64,000 nt of DNA from Dryas octopetala (lineage: Eukaryota > Streptophyta > Magnoliopsida > Rosales > Rosaceae), in NCBI GenBank assembly GCA_963921425.1, contig OY992837.1, positions 4,871,896-4,935,895 on the forward strand, in the 5' to 3' direction. The notes below the pieces were generated by a model. The model saw nothing but the letters and a program-made list of their open reading frames with translations, made no database searches and had not been told where the DNA came from. A program made the translations under genes and the position numbers. Numbering within the stretch: position 1 is the first letter of the stretch; each line of letters opens with the position of its first letter. Below, in pieces: positions 23,605 through 36,200 of the stretch.

Positions 23605-26451
23605 GCCTTCTCTGTCTCTCTCTGTGTCTCTGTGTCTCTGTGTCTCGGTCTATCTTTCTGTGCCTGTTAGAAAGAAAGGCTTGGATTCCTGTACGTATAA
23701 GACGCCGCGTTTTGGCGAAACCTGAGTTCCTTCTTCTGGCCGGAGTTGCTACAAAGGGAATGGAGGTGGTGTGAGTGACGAGTTATCAGCAACCATGGAT
23801 TATATAAGTGGGCCATCTAGGCCCAGTTCATTAGTCCATATAATGATACACTACCCGGCCCAATTTTGAGAATCGAATTGTTTTTTAGGAAGATAAGAAT
23901 GAAATTGGTACGTGGCTCGTGAGTAATTTAATGTGAAATTTGTCAAGGACCATATAACACTTCGACAATTAATACGAATAATTTACTAATTGTTCCAAAT
24001 CTATATTATTTTATTATTTTAAAAATCTTTATTATTGTACTGGTTGGATTTTCATGCAACCACCTACATTCAAGTAGCATATTCAACGTGATGAGCTCAA
24101 TCATTTTATTTTATCAGAATGGTGAGCTCAATCATATTGATGGAACAGAAAAGAATACGGCTTTATGGAACTTCGAACTGTAGTGGTATAACATTTTATA
24201 TGTATAAATAGATTAGATGTGATCAAAATCATTATCTATCCTAATTCTAAAATCCTTTTATCAATAAATTAGTGTACAACCATCCTAACCTCTAAAACAC
24301 CTATTGTTAAAATGTAACAATAAAGTAACATTTGTAATCTCACTTTACCAAAAAAAGAAAAAAAAAACATTTATAACCTCTAGGTCGCATACTTAACTTA
24401 GGCTTGTGTTATTTCAGTTTTTATTTGGGGTAGGTTGGGCTTGTGTTAATTTCAGTTTTTTATTTTTATTTTTTGTAAAACTTTTATTTGGTATATAAAA
24501 CTTATATTTGTCCAAAGTGTAGTGAAATATGTCTGCAGTGACAGTTTCAGTTCACAGTTTTAGTTTGCAATTTCAATTTGGCGCTTGCTAAAGCTATTTG
24601 GGTGAGTTGGACTTGTGTTAGTTTTAGTTTTTTATTTGGGTTTTATGTTTTGTCTTGGCCCACAAATGACGAAGGTGGTTCACTAGGGACACGCTTGATA
24701 TTTTTTATTTTTGCTATGTTGTGTTTTGTTCTTTTGCTGGTGTCCCTATTTTGGGTCTTCTAAAAGGTTACTTGTAAGTTAAGTTTATGTGTTAGGGTGA
24801 TTTTAGTTAAGTTTTTAGTTTGTCAGTACCTTGAAGTTAATACACTCTTCTTTTATCCTATAATTCTTTATATAATATTAAGTGTACCACATTTTATAAC
24901 TAAAATGTGTATTATCTATGTGATAAAGATGACACCCACTATACACATGTGAGTTTTTTTTTTTTTTTTTAAGTATTAAATCTATGATATAAAAAAAGGA
25001 GACTTAGAGTACATTTCATTTTATGAGTTTTTCTTAGACTAAAATCGGTAGTGATTTATGGTTTTTAATTAAATCATTTTATTTTTCTTCTTTGACAGCT
25101 TTATGTTAGGTTTTAACATGTAGCCTCTACAAAAACTCATTCTACACCCTAGGAGGAGAAATACCCTTCAAATCGGGAGAAAACTTTATTATAAATTAAA
25201 AATATTTTCTTATAAATTAAAATGACTTTATTATAAATTAAAATGATTTTCTTATAAATTTTAAAACACCTCTGGTCTCCATCCAAAAACTATTTTTCTA
25301 AAGCACCCAAGCATAATTATTGTTATAAAAAATATGATACATGTGACATTACTCATATCTCTCAACAAAAAATAAATAAATAATTTCACAACACTCTCGA
25401 CATATAGCACAAAGCGTCTATGCTCATTACATAAGATTTTGAGAAAAGGTTTTTTTATTTTTCTGAAAAATGCTACCTATCTTTTCTTCACAGTCTATGT
25501 GGCACATTTTATCTACAACATATCTTTTCATTAAAAATGAAGTAAATTACTCTAAAATTTATTTTACAGCTCTTAATGATAAACAAACACACTTAAAAAG
25601 TTGGAATAATGAATAGGTCCACCTTGTACAAATAAAGCACACGTTATGTTCTGTTCCATATTTCTAGTGCCGAGCACTTGGTGGGTTATTTTTTTTAAAT
25701 GGAAAAATTGGCATTGTCACACAGTGACAATTTATAGGATATTTTTACAATTTAAATAATTACTGTCGTACAGTAACAGTGATTGCCACTATCAGTCAAT
25801 GGCAATTTCAAGTGCATAGTGATTTTCCGAGCACTCGGCTTATTAAAGTGGACGAGTCAGTCACTGTATTTTTACATGTAGACCGGTCAATCATGATATT
25901 TTTCATTTTAGACTTTTAAAAAACAAAAAACTCTTAAAAATATAAGAGTATGATAAAGCGCAATTTAAGAATACATATCTAAATTCAGAAAAATAATTCG
26001 ATTAAAGAGCGTTTTATTCTATACATACTCAATTACTCACCAAGTAATGAACTAAAGATTGAAAAGAACAAAAAAAAGAAAGAAAAAGAAAACCTCTAAC
26101 AAAGTAATAGGAATCACCAAATACCCAATACGTTCAAGCCACGCCAATATTTAGCTGCGAAACCACGCTACGTCCGACACATTAGATAATTCCCCATAAA
26201 ATAGCAAACAAATAAATAAATAAAGAAAACGATACTAAGCAGCCATTGTTGTCGAGGAACCGAGATACCCAAAAAGCCCACCACCACCACGGCACCACCA
26301 CCAGACCACCCACCATAACTCCACGATTTTTCACAATCATCTTCTTCACAACACAAACACACACAGACCCAGCAACCCTCATTGCCTTTCTAAGCTCGTA
26401 TTCAATTCAGTCTTCGATTATTTGGCGGTGGTGGATCGGTCGGTGTGGGCT
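23605..26451. other. Intergenic between DnaJ and HAD-phosphatase genes
   Basis: Divergent promoter spacer of about 2.8 kb. It is very AT-rich and contains a short tandem array (25184-25265) and two near-identical CCGAGCACT motifs about 160 bp apart (25671 and 25828 regions). The last 250 bp before 26452 are CA/CCA-rich leader sequence of the HAD gene. No gene seen. Confidence 0.55.
25184..25265. repeat. Short AT-rich tandem repeat
   Basis: TTATAAATTAAAA-type units recur four times, alternating with TTTATTA and TTTTCTTA, an irregular array with a period of about 19-23 bases. Confidence 0.6.
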
Positions 26452-28915
26452 ATGATGGGCCAGGCGACCACCGAAGTGTACGTGCCGAGGACACTGCAAG
26501 TATGGCGAGCTCTGATGAACTGGTTGGGCTTCTTCTTCCACACAATCCTTCAGATCCTGAGAGGCACGCCTTGCGTTGCTCACCTGCTGTCGTACGTTGG
26601 CCTCAACCATCCGCACCCTCTTCTCGCTTCTTCTTCTTCTCCTCCTTCTTTCAATCCCTTGCCCGTCTCTGAACTCCCTCTAAACGACTTGCCTTCCTCT
26701 GCCCACGTCTGCCTTGAAAACGGCGTTGTAGAAGATCGACCCGTTGAAAAGCTCACTGTGCGTTTACTTGTCTCCTAGTTTAATGTTGTAGTTACTAGTT
26801 GTTTACTATTACAATATTTTAGTTGCCCTTTTCTTTTTTTGGGTAATTGAGCTGAATTTGATGGTCGGATTCAGTTAATTATGTGGAAAAATGATCTGGG
26901 TCATTTGCAAAATTAGTACTTTTTGTTTTCGTCCAAGTGAATTTGATCACCATGATGTTGTTTGCACGAAATGGATTCCATTTATTTAATTAAGATAAAA
27001 TTTAGGAGCTTTTTTTAGCATTGTTAGCATCTTGTGAACTGGGTAAATGAGCTTTTGAATTTGTTAGTTGTCAGTGATTTTGATAATTTCATCGATGATT
27101 GTTGAAGCTGAAACTTATGCTTGGCGAAAAAATCGATTTCACTCACTTCAATGATATGAACATGCTAGTTTGTCAGAGTGATGAGTTTTAATTATTTGTG
27201 AATTTTGTAATGTAGGTAGTTCTTGACTTGGATGAGACTCTGGTATGTGCATATGATACATCTAGCTTGCCTTCTTGTGTTCGTCTTCAAGCAACGGAAG
27301 CTGGGTTGAAGTGGTTTGTGATAGAATGTGTATCTTCAGACAAGGTCAGTAGACCTCTCTTTCTCTGTCTCTGCAACTTTTATGCTCAATTTGCCTAATA
27401 GTGCGTTTAATACGATAATTCTTTGGGTTGAAGGAGTGTGATGATAAACCAAAGATCAATTATGTGACAGTGTTTGAACGTCCTGGTTTGCGAGAGTTCT
27501 TAAAACGGATTTGTGAGTTTGCTGATATTGTACTATTTACGGCTGGTCTTGAAGGTTTGTTGTTTTCCAAGTTTCACAATCTCTATTTATATTTTTTTTT
27601 TCTATTTTTCCCTGATATTTTACTTATTTTTTTTATTCACTCTGGCACCGTACAGGTTATGCTAGACCACTTGTTGACAGAATCGATGAGGATAATCAAT
27701 TTAAGCTTCGTCTTTATCGGCCTTCTACAGTTACCACGTAAGTCCAGTGATTGCCCTTTGGATGGGAACCCTTCATGTGAGCTTGCAATTTGATAATAAG
27801 TTCCAATTGTGTGATATAGTGATGTATCACACACACATACACACAAATACATATGAAGATACATAAATAGGGAATTATCAATTATGTAAAAATTTTGTGT
27901 TTTTTGCACTTAGAAAATCACTAAGTGCTGTCACAATTTCAGCTTGATACTTGTTCATTCTCTATGGATGCATCTTATCCTTTTTATCAGTGCTGTTGTG
28001 CATATTCATCAACTTCTAGTGAGTGCTTTTTGGGCCTTTTTCGAATTTTATTTGAGTGCTGAACATTATGATCACAATATATCTCACCTAGCAGTAGGTG
28101 CTGAATATGGTAAGAACATATGTTTTTCCGGTTGATCTCATACCCCACCACTGGAATGGTATACCATCTTTGATTAATACCGGCAGACTTGCATATTTTT
28201 ACACCAATGCCCCTGCCTTTTGAAACGTCTCCATATTTCATCTTGTTACCTCTTCGGAGCTGTTGATGTAGAGAAGCGTCTACTTTTTCCTGACCAAAAA
28301 AACATATTGTTATTTCTGAAGATGCATATAGAGAATCCTGATTGCTATGTTGCTTCTTATCTCAAAGTTGTCAACAATGTGAGCAAACACTCTCTGCAGT
28401 TTTGTCCACAAGTCTATACAATAGATTTGATTATAGTGCGTGTGTGCAAATGCAATGTTGAGAATTTAAATTTTGGACTTTGATTATCATGGCTCAAGTC
28501 TGAAGTTGTGTAAACCACAGGGAATATCGGGAACATGTGAAAGATCTATCTTGTCTATCAAAAGATCTATCTCGAATTGTTATTGTTGACAACAACCCAT
28601 TTAGTTTTCTGCTGCAACCGTTGAATGGAGTTCCATGTGTTCCGTTTTCTGCTGGACAGCCATACGATGATCAGGTAATTTGTTTATTGTCATATCAAGG
28701 AAAGAGTAGAATAATTATATGAAAATATGCTCTGATTATAATCCTTCTTTGCATTTCATTCTGTGATGTGGATCATGTAGCTTTTGGAGGTCCTGCTTCC
28801 ACTCCTCAAGCACCTCTCCCTGCAAAAAGATGTGAGGCCTGTGCTTCATGAGAAATTCCACATGCCTGAATGGTTTCAAATGCATGGAATTCCTGCTTCT
28901 AGTTATACAGTATGA
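26452..28915 (+). CDS. HAD-superfamily CTD-phosphatase-like (SCP/NIF) protein
   Basis: Six exons: 26452-26757, 27216-27344, 27434-27554, 27656-27737, 28521-28674, 28781-28915, in phase, 308 residues. The HAD motif is LDLDETLV with the catalytic pair D106 and D108. Further FCP1-like motifs follow: FERPGLREFL, the threonine-containing LFTAGLEGYA, and the C-terminal acidic VDNNPFSF. This is the NLI-interacting-factor fold, whose members dephosphorylate Ser/Thr such as the RNA polymerase II CTD. The closest recalled relative is Arabidopsis At3g55960, which shares the N-terminal EVYVPRTLQVWRALMNWLG block ahead of a variable linker (about 55-100). Substrate unknown. The first ATG (26452) was chosen; 26455 is equally possible. 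Its 3' end faces the symplekin gene. Confidence 0.94.
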
Positions 28916-30238
28916 TGTTAACTAGGGGATGGCTACAATTTGTCTTGAGGCACCTGACCAGATACATGTTGTGTGGAAGCATTTCTCCAGATTTTTTTCC
29001 CTGTATATTAAAATTCCTGCAAATGTGCCAGCCATAAAATGCAAAATTTTATGGGATTACCGGTAATGGTAACAGCGTTGATTGGAGATATATTTAGAAT
29101 GCAAGTCCCATGTAGAATTAACTCTGATTCTTTTGTAATTAACCTATATTCCGATAGGATGTAATGAATTTGTAATGTTCTGAGAATTTTTATTGTTAAG
29201 ATTTCGTTTCTATTTTCTGGCAAGGAATGAAGAATTGGCACATTGTAGTCTCTATTAAATACAATCTATCCGCTTTGATACTTTTTTGGTGATGAGAACA
29301 ATGTTCACAATTCACTTCTTCATCGGGTACAAGGCTTTGAAGAAAGCATTGAATACAAGTTCACACGCTGACCATAACTGAGACGGCATTAGTTTAACTA
29401 AGAGTCATAGGTCTATCTTCAGGAAAAAAAATTTGTATGTGATGGTCATATCACTACATGCATATGGGATCCGCCTTTATATGATGGAACTCACAAAGGA
29501 GGTCACATATGACTATCACGGTGTCACATGGAAAAATTTCTCATTTAAGAGACTTTTAAGTAATCTAGTACCTATCAATGCAAGCAGAATTGTCATGCGA
29601 GTAAGAATAAGTACATTAGGAATAGCTCACACTACTACAACCGCAAGGTTCATTAACAACCTAAAAAAATAAAAATGTAAGAACCTATTGGAATGACACA
29701 GACATCCAACTAAAAGTACATGAATAGTGTACTAAAAACAGTATTACTTCCTGATAATCAAAAAGAAAAAAAAAACAATTAATTCCACTTACAAAGCTTG
29801 ATCATATGGTACAAGTGTACAACAGCCTAATGTTGCCTACTGAAATGTATCTTATTGTAAAAATGTAAGAACCTTCTGGAATGACATAAACATCCAACTA
29901 AAAGTACATGAATAGTGTACTTAAAACAATATTACTTCCTTATAATAAAAAAGAAAAAAGAAACAATTAATTCCACTTACAAAGCTTGATCATATGGTAC
30001 AACAGCCTACTGTTGCCTACTGAAATGTATCTTATTGTGAATATTTCAAGAATGCAGTAATTCTATAATACATGGCGATCTGGTCAGTTTTTGCCATTTT
30101 ACAAGATATAACAAACATGATAGCCTTGCCTTGCCTCCCATCGGAGAGTGAATAGATTGTAACAAAGTAGCCCATACTTTGGGAGGTCAGCTGATGACAG
30201 TAGTCCCAGATATCAAACTTGAAGTGCTAAACCGCATT
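28916..30238. other. Intergenic between two convergent gene ends
   Basis: 3' flanks of the HAD and symplekin genes. The right half is a 188-bp tandem duplication (29671-30038). No coding signal seen. Confidence 0.6.
29671..30038. repeat. Tandem duplication, about 188 bp x 2
   Basis: The block 29671-29858, starting AAAAATGTAAGAACC, is repeated at 29859-30038 with a few substitutions and a 10-base deletion in the second copy around GGTACAAGTGTACAAC. Both copies end CTTATTGT. The duplication lies just 3' of the symplekin stop codon, probably in its 3' untranslated or downstream region. Confidence 0.85.
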
Positions 30239-33200
30239 TCAACAAGCACTAGATGATTCTTTCGATTTCTCTGTGACTGCCTCCTTATCTGAGTTGCTTG
30301 CATCTCCGGCCTGAGCCTGACTTGTTTGTGCCAGAGAATCTGAAACGATTCCCAAAACTACCAGAATAGACCTAAAAAGAAATCCAAATCAAGTTCCCAA
30401 AATCAGTGAGCCCTCCTCCACTAAGAGATCTTTAAAGTCAAATCAGAACAGTGAGATTTTTCACTCACCTTGGAAGTGAAGATCGGATGTCCGGTTGGCT
30501 AGCATGAGCAACCAAGGGTTCTTTCAGAGCGGCAGTTCTCTTCAAAGCATTTTCTAGCTGTAATGGAGGTAGCTGAAAGAGAATTATATATACATATGTA
30601 TACATACACACATCAGAACTCGTAATGATATGAAGAACAACAGTTTCTTCTAATGTCCAAATCTACATTCTAAGATTATTATTTTTATTTTTAAAACACA
30701 TTAATATTTCCCTCAATTAAACAAAAAGGTCAATGAGTAAAAAAAATAAAGCAGAACTACAATAATCTAATTTGAATTCGTTTTTATTTTTTCCCTTCAA
30801 AAGATCCCCAAAGCAAAATCAGATGCAAAAGAGGCCATAACCTCAAAAAAGAGGAAAAATCTTCAAAGATTTGGACAACTTTTTCAGGAAAAATCACCTG
30901 AAGCAACACGCCAAATGACTGAGGCTTTGTCAAGAATGCACACTTCAAGAATCCCACCCACAACTTTGGGTATTTCCATATCTGCAACAGTTCATAAATT
31001 GCATAAATAAATTATGAATAATAAACAAGCAACAAGCTCAGGATACCGAAAGTTACCTGCTTGCTCACAAGTCGAGAGAGGATCTCCATTATGAAATCCA
31101 CCTATGACAAACAAATTATGCATAAACAAATTATTTTCGGCAGCATATGCTGTGATCTAAAATTGTGCGTTGCAATCCTCCCTGGGTATGATGATGTCCA
31201 AGGCCTCTAGGTGTGATTCCAACAATCCTACTAGTGTGATGCTAGATATTTCTTATTTCTAACAATTTAAAGCAATCATAAATATCATATTAAACAAACA
31301 GTAGCATTCCCACATGTTTCCCATCTTGTCTCGCATTAGTTTAAAGAGAAGACACTTCTTAATATCTTACCAGTGCAGGAAAAGCACCTATGGCTTGCAA
31401 TACTGTACGCATGAACAGCAAAGGAAGGGGAATCTGCTCAACCTGCAAGTAAGAAGTTTGGTCATCTTTAAGTTCTGCTTGAAAGCAGTGGTAACAACTA
31501 AGGTTCCTAGTATTACAAACCAATTGATTCAAAACTTTAGCAAGAACTTGTTGGGTGAAAATCTGCCGCTGCTCAAAGCAGGCGTTGCATGCATCTGTGA
31601 CCTGCTCATAGAAAAACATTATTCAGCCATTCATAGTGCCACTCAGAAAGGTATCCAATCAAGAAAACAAAAGGAGACATGCCTTCTTTAATGGAATTCC
31701 ATCTCTGTCAGGATCAATCCCATGAACAGCAATCAAGACTTCAGCTGGAGCGAGAAGAGGACCAGAATGGGATGATCCCTGTTTAAGGATGATTTAGGAT
31801 CACGCAAAGAATAAGAGATGCACTTTAGAAGCATATTAAAACTGAATTTCATTTATGAACTTTTCTAAGCAGTTCGAAGTGTTTTGACTAAAATAAGAGT
31901 TAAGTGTATTTTATCTCGACCAGGTGCACAAAGTCTCATATCTGTAGAGATACATAAATGGGCACAAAAAATGGAAAGAAGAAAGATACCTGTAGTATGC
32001 GAGTGAGTGCTGCTTGGAACTTATCCAGTGGAAGATTCACAAGTTGGGGAAAGATAAGCATAACCTAACAAAGACAGGCTTATCAAATCATTAACAACAA
32101 AGGAAAAGATTGTCAACTGAAAAATTAAAATCAATATAAAGCAAGTATAAAGACCGACGGTAAGTTACTAAGAGCTGGAAAAATTGTATTCTCATCTTGA
32201 TTGGGGTGTAATTTTCAGCATTATTTTTTAGGCATAGAAGGGCACCTTTGTCCATCTCTTCCTATACGTTATTCTTTTTTCTAATAAAATTGCATGTGTC
32301 TCTTATGAAAAAAGATGCATTCGGAATCAAATGTAAGTTATTAAAAATTATTCACCATCCAGAATATACCTAGAATATTGGAAAAAAGCATAGGTTTATA
32401 TAGCTCAGCCATACACAAATGTTATAGAAGAAAGATATGTAACAAGTACCAAAACACACACACGCATGAACACACATGGGAGATGCAACTATGGAAAAGT
32501 GAAGGGGAAAGAACCTCGTCTTTTGGTAGAAAGGGTAATATCGGAATAAGAATCTCTACATCCTGTAATCATTCACAACCAGCCATATATTAGCTAATAG
32601 CTTCAGTTCTTTTCAACTGTCATAGAAAACTGTATAATGTACCTTCAGTTTTGAATCATATAATTTCCTAACAGTGAATGTCAGTTCTTGAGAGGGAACT
32701 GTTCCATCTGTCAGTGTATGCAAAACCTGATGCAATTAACCAGGGGAGAGATAAAAGCTGTTAATTATTATTCTTGGATAGCTTTGATAAAACTAAAATG
32801 CTGACAATTGAAAACCTGCATCAGGAGGTTCTCGCTTCCAGTTGGAGGATCTGAAATAATTTGAAGAAGATCTGGTGACGAGCCCATAGTGCGTACAAGT
32901 ATTGGAATATGGAGATGAACTGCCTGCACTGCACATACAACTGATAAGAAGAAAAACCTCATGTGGCAGAAATTGCAAGCACTATGCTAATTTATACATC
33001 AATGTTCAGTTTAGAATAACTAAACCTGCTTAACCGCCTTTGATGCGCTTCCATAAACGACAAATATTTGGCGAAAAAGGGAGTGCTTCTGTCAATCAAA
33101 TTACACAAAATCATGTTAACTACAATAAATAAATGATTGAAGAGAAATTCATGAATGGACATTAAAAGTAATTAAGTTTTTGATAATAAGAATTGTTTAA

Positions 33201-36200
33201 CCTTTGTGCACAGAGCAAAATACAATGACAAACACCGCTGGGCCTCAGCAATTGAAAGGGATGACACACTTTGAGAATTGCATGATTGATGAGTATCGGA
33301 GGAGATATCTTTACTGTTGCCACTCGCCGATGGAGGTTCATTTGAATGTTTTTCCGAATCAGAATCCTATGGAAAAAGAAATTAGATGTTAACTCTCCAT
33401 TTAAAGTGAATAATACAAAAAATAATTGAATGAAACCCCATATTAGCAATGCAAAAATTAGAACCTTCTGTGGTTCAGTTTTTGATCCTTCAGCATCTGT
33501 TCTTTCAGTTGCATCACCACTTTTAACAGAACGCAACATTTCAATTGCAAAATCTTCTATTCGCCAAGCAATGGATGACAAAGGATAAAGCTTGTTTGCA
33601 ACCTATTAGATTAAACAACCAAGAAAGGAAACAAAGTTAGAACGAAATGGCTAATTCATCACCCTAATATTAGGGAAAGTTGAGGAAAAATACCAGACGT
33701 ATAGCCTTCATGCGCACTTCCTCCAGATGATGAACTGCACTCTTTCAGAGGAAAAAGAGAAAAACAAAGTCAGATGAAATACCGGGGGGGGGGGGGGGGG
33801 GGGATTGTTTAAGGAGATGCAGTATGCAAGGAATGTCAGAAACAGGCGTAATGTAGAGGTAAACAGAAGGTACCTGTAAAGCAATTTTTAAGCATGCATC
33901 TCGAAAAGGAGGCCTCAGCAGAATAAGGCTCCACACAGTACTGAGACCTTGAGTCACTCTATCCCCACCTTGTATTTCCTTCTCAGTTTTGTCACAGCTT
34001 CCAGGTGAACATATTCCCTCCAATAATTTCAAAACTGAATTTGGTAAATATGGAACCTCACCAAGCAATCTACTTAACGACTTGTCTGACGGTGGACAAG
34101 AATCTCTAAGTGCTTCTACCTGCATTGACATTAAACATGATAAAAAATTCTCCAACATTTATCTTGCAAAAGCACAGGGAATGCATATAGAGACAAGAAC
34201 ACACCACAGAAGAAAGAAACATTTCATATACAGAAGTAGCAGTTGTAGAAGAAAAGAAATCATTTTCCGCTTCTGCCTCTCCAAACAACCTGTATAGGAC
34301 CCGCAATGTCAACTCGTGCCCCTGAAAATATCCAACAGTCACTGTCAGCTAGTATATATATGTTAGACAAACAAAAGAACACATAATTAACGCCTACCAT
34401 CCTTTTTATTAACTACCAATAATTGTTACAGCATATTAAGATAAGTGTTTGCATCAGAAACACATTGACTATTATCTGAAAACATGAGATAATTTTTGCA
34501 CTGACAGTGTCTTGTACAGGTATAAGTATGTAGTTCCCAAAATTCTAAACCCAAGAAAGAAGAACAACATAACTTAAATGGCAGCTCTCCACTACATATC
34601 AGAGTACCATACATCCCTTTAACTTTAACTGTTACCACTTATAAAACTAGTTACCTATATGAAGCATGCGGACAAAAGGAAGGAATAAAATTATTCCCAC
34701 AGTATATGCAACCAAAAGCAATATCTGAGGACTAAAAACTCTACTACTTAAAACAAATAGAAATTTGTTTAAGCTTTCCTAATACAAATCATCTTCTACA
34801 GAGAAACTGTATGCAATGATCACAGATATAACCATCCATTGAATCCAAAAGACCAAAAAAGAGTTCTGAATTGTAGTAAACCAAAAGAGCAATCTTGCAA
34901 TTATCAAATTAACCTAGTACAGATTGACCCAAAAAAATTAACCTAGTACAGATACATAAGAATTACAACCGAACTGTATTCATAAAATCAATGAAACCCA
35001 TACAAAAGAAGAAACCAGTAGCAACAAATAGAACTTAAAATATTCACTTACCTCATTATTCGTATAATCTGCCAAGATATGCTTCTGCAGCAGTTTCCAT
35101 GGGTCTAACTCCAAGGGGAACTACAAAAATAAGTAGAAAACACAGCATTAAAGAAATCCTTACATAAATTATTACAATGACAGCACACAGTTAGCTTATC
35201 TAAGAAAGGCCTAATTTCGCCCCCTCCCCCCACCCCAAAATGAGAGACAAAAGAAAAAACTAACAAATTCCTAATAATTAAAAATAAACAAATATCTGAG
35301 CAACAATGACAAACTAAACATTCAAACAAGGCACTGCAAAGCCAGAGAAGAACACAATTTCTAATAGCCATCTTTAAGAAGCTAGAATTACTACCTCAAC
35401 TCCTAAATTTACAAGGAGAGAGCATCTTATTTGTGAACCTCCAGCAACTTCTATTTGCTTATATGCCTCGATGATGTGCGTAAAAGCCAATTTCTGCAAA
35501 CAATCCTTCTCTTCATCAGCAAGGATGACAACCGGCGCCGACATCTTGGGCAGGACAACATGATGGGACAACCCAACTGAAGTTGCTGTTGAAGAGACCA
35601 GACTGTTGGCATCTGCAACAGCTGCTCTTGGGCTAAGCTCCTCAGACCTATCTGTTGACAATGATGGAAGTATATTAGGTAGCGACCTTTGACCCAAACT
35701 GGTAACTTGCTCTTGACTGGCGTCTTCTACATCCATAAAGGTTAATGAGGATGCAACAATGGGTTCTGAAAATCCACTATTACAAGCAGAAGAATCCAGC
35801 CCAGGTATTTCACTCTCAAGATATTCCACACCATGGGCATCAGACAGAATAGCAGGGGAACCCTTCTCCATTTTAGATGAAAATAATTCAGAAGAAGCTG
35901 GCAAACCAGCAGGCAACATAGCAGTTTCAGCTCCATAATCCATGCCAGTACATACAACAGAACTATCAGCTACAGCTGCTACCAGTTCTTCCTCCCCTTC
36001 GGGTTTCTGCAATTACCATAAACATTAAATTTAAGTATATCAAACCTTCTCAGAAAAAAAAAAAATAGAGAAAGAAAAAGAGGGTGGAGTGAAACCATTG
36101 GAATTTAATGTTACTAAAGACAAAAGAAATAAGGGGAAAAAATGGTGAAAAAAAAAATTATAATAGAAAGCTGTACCAGTATATCATCGGACACTGACTG

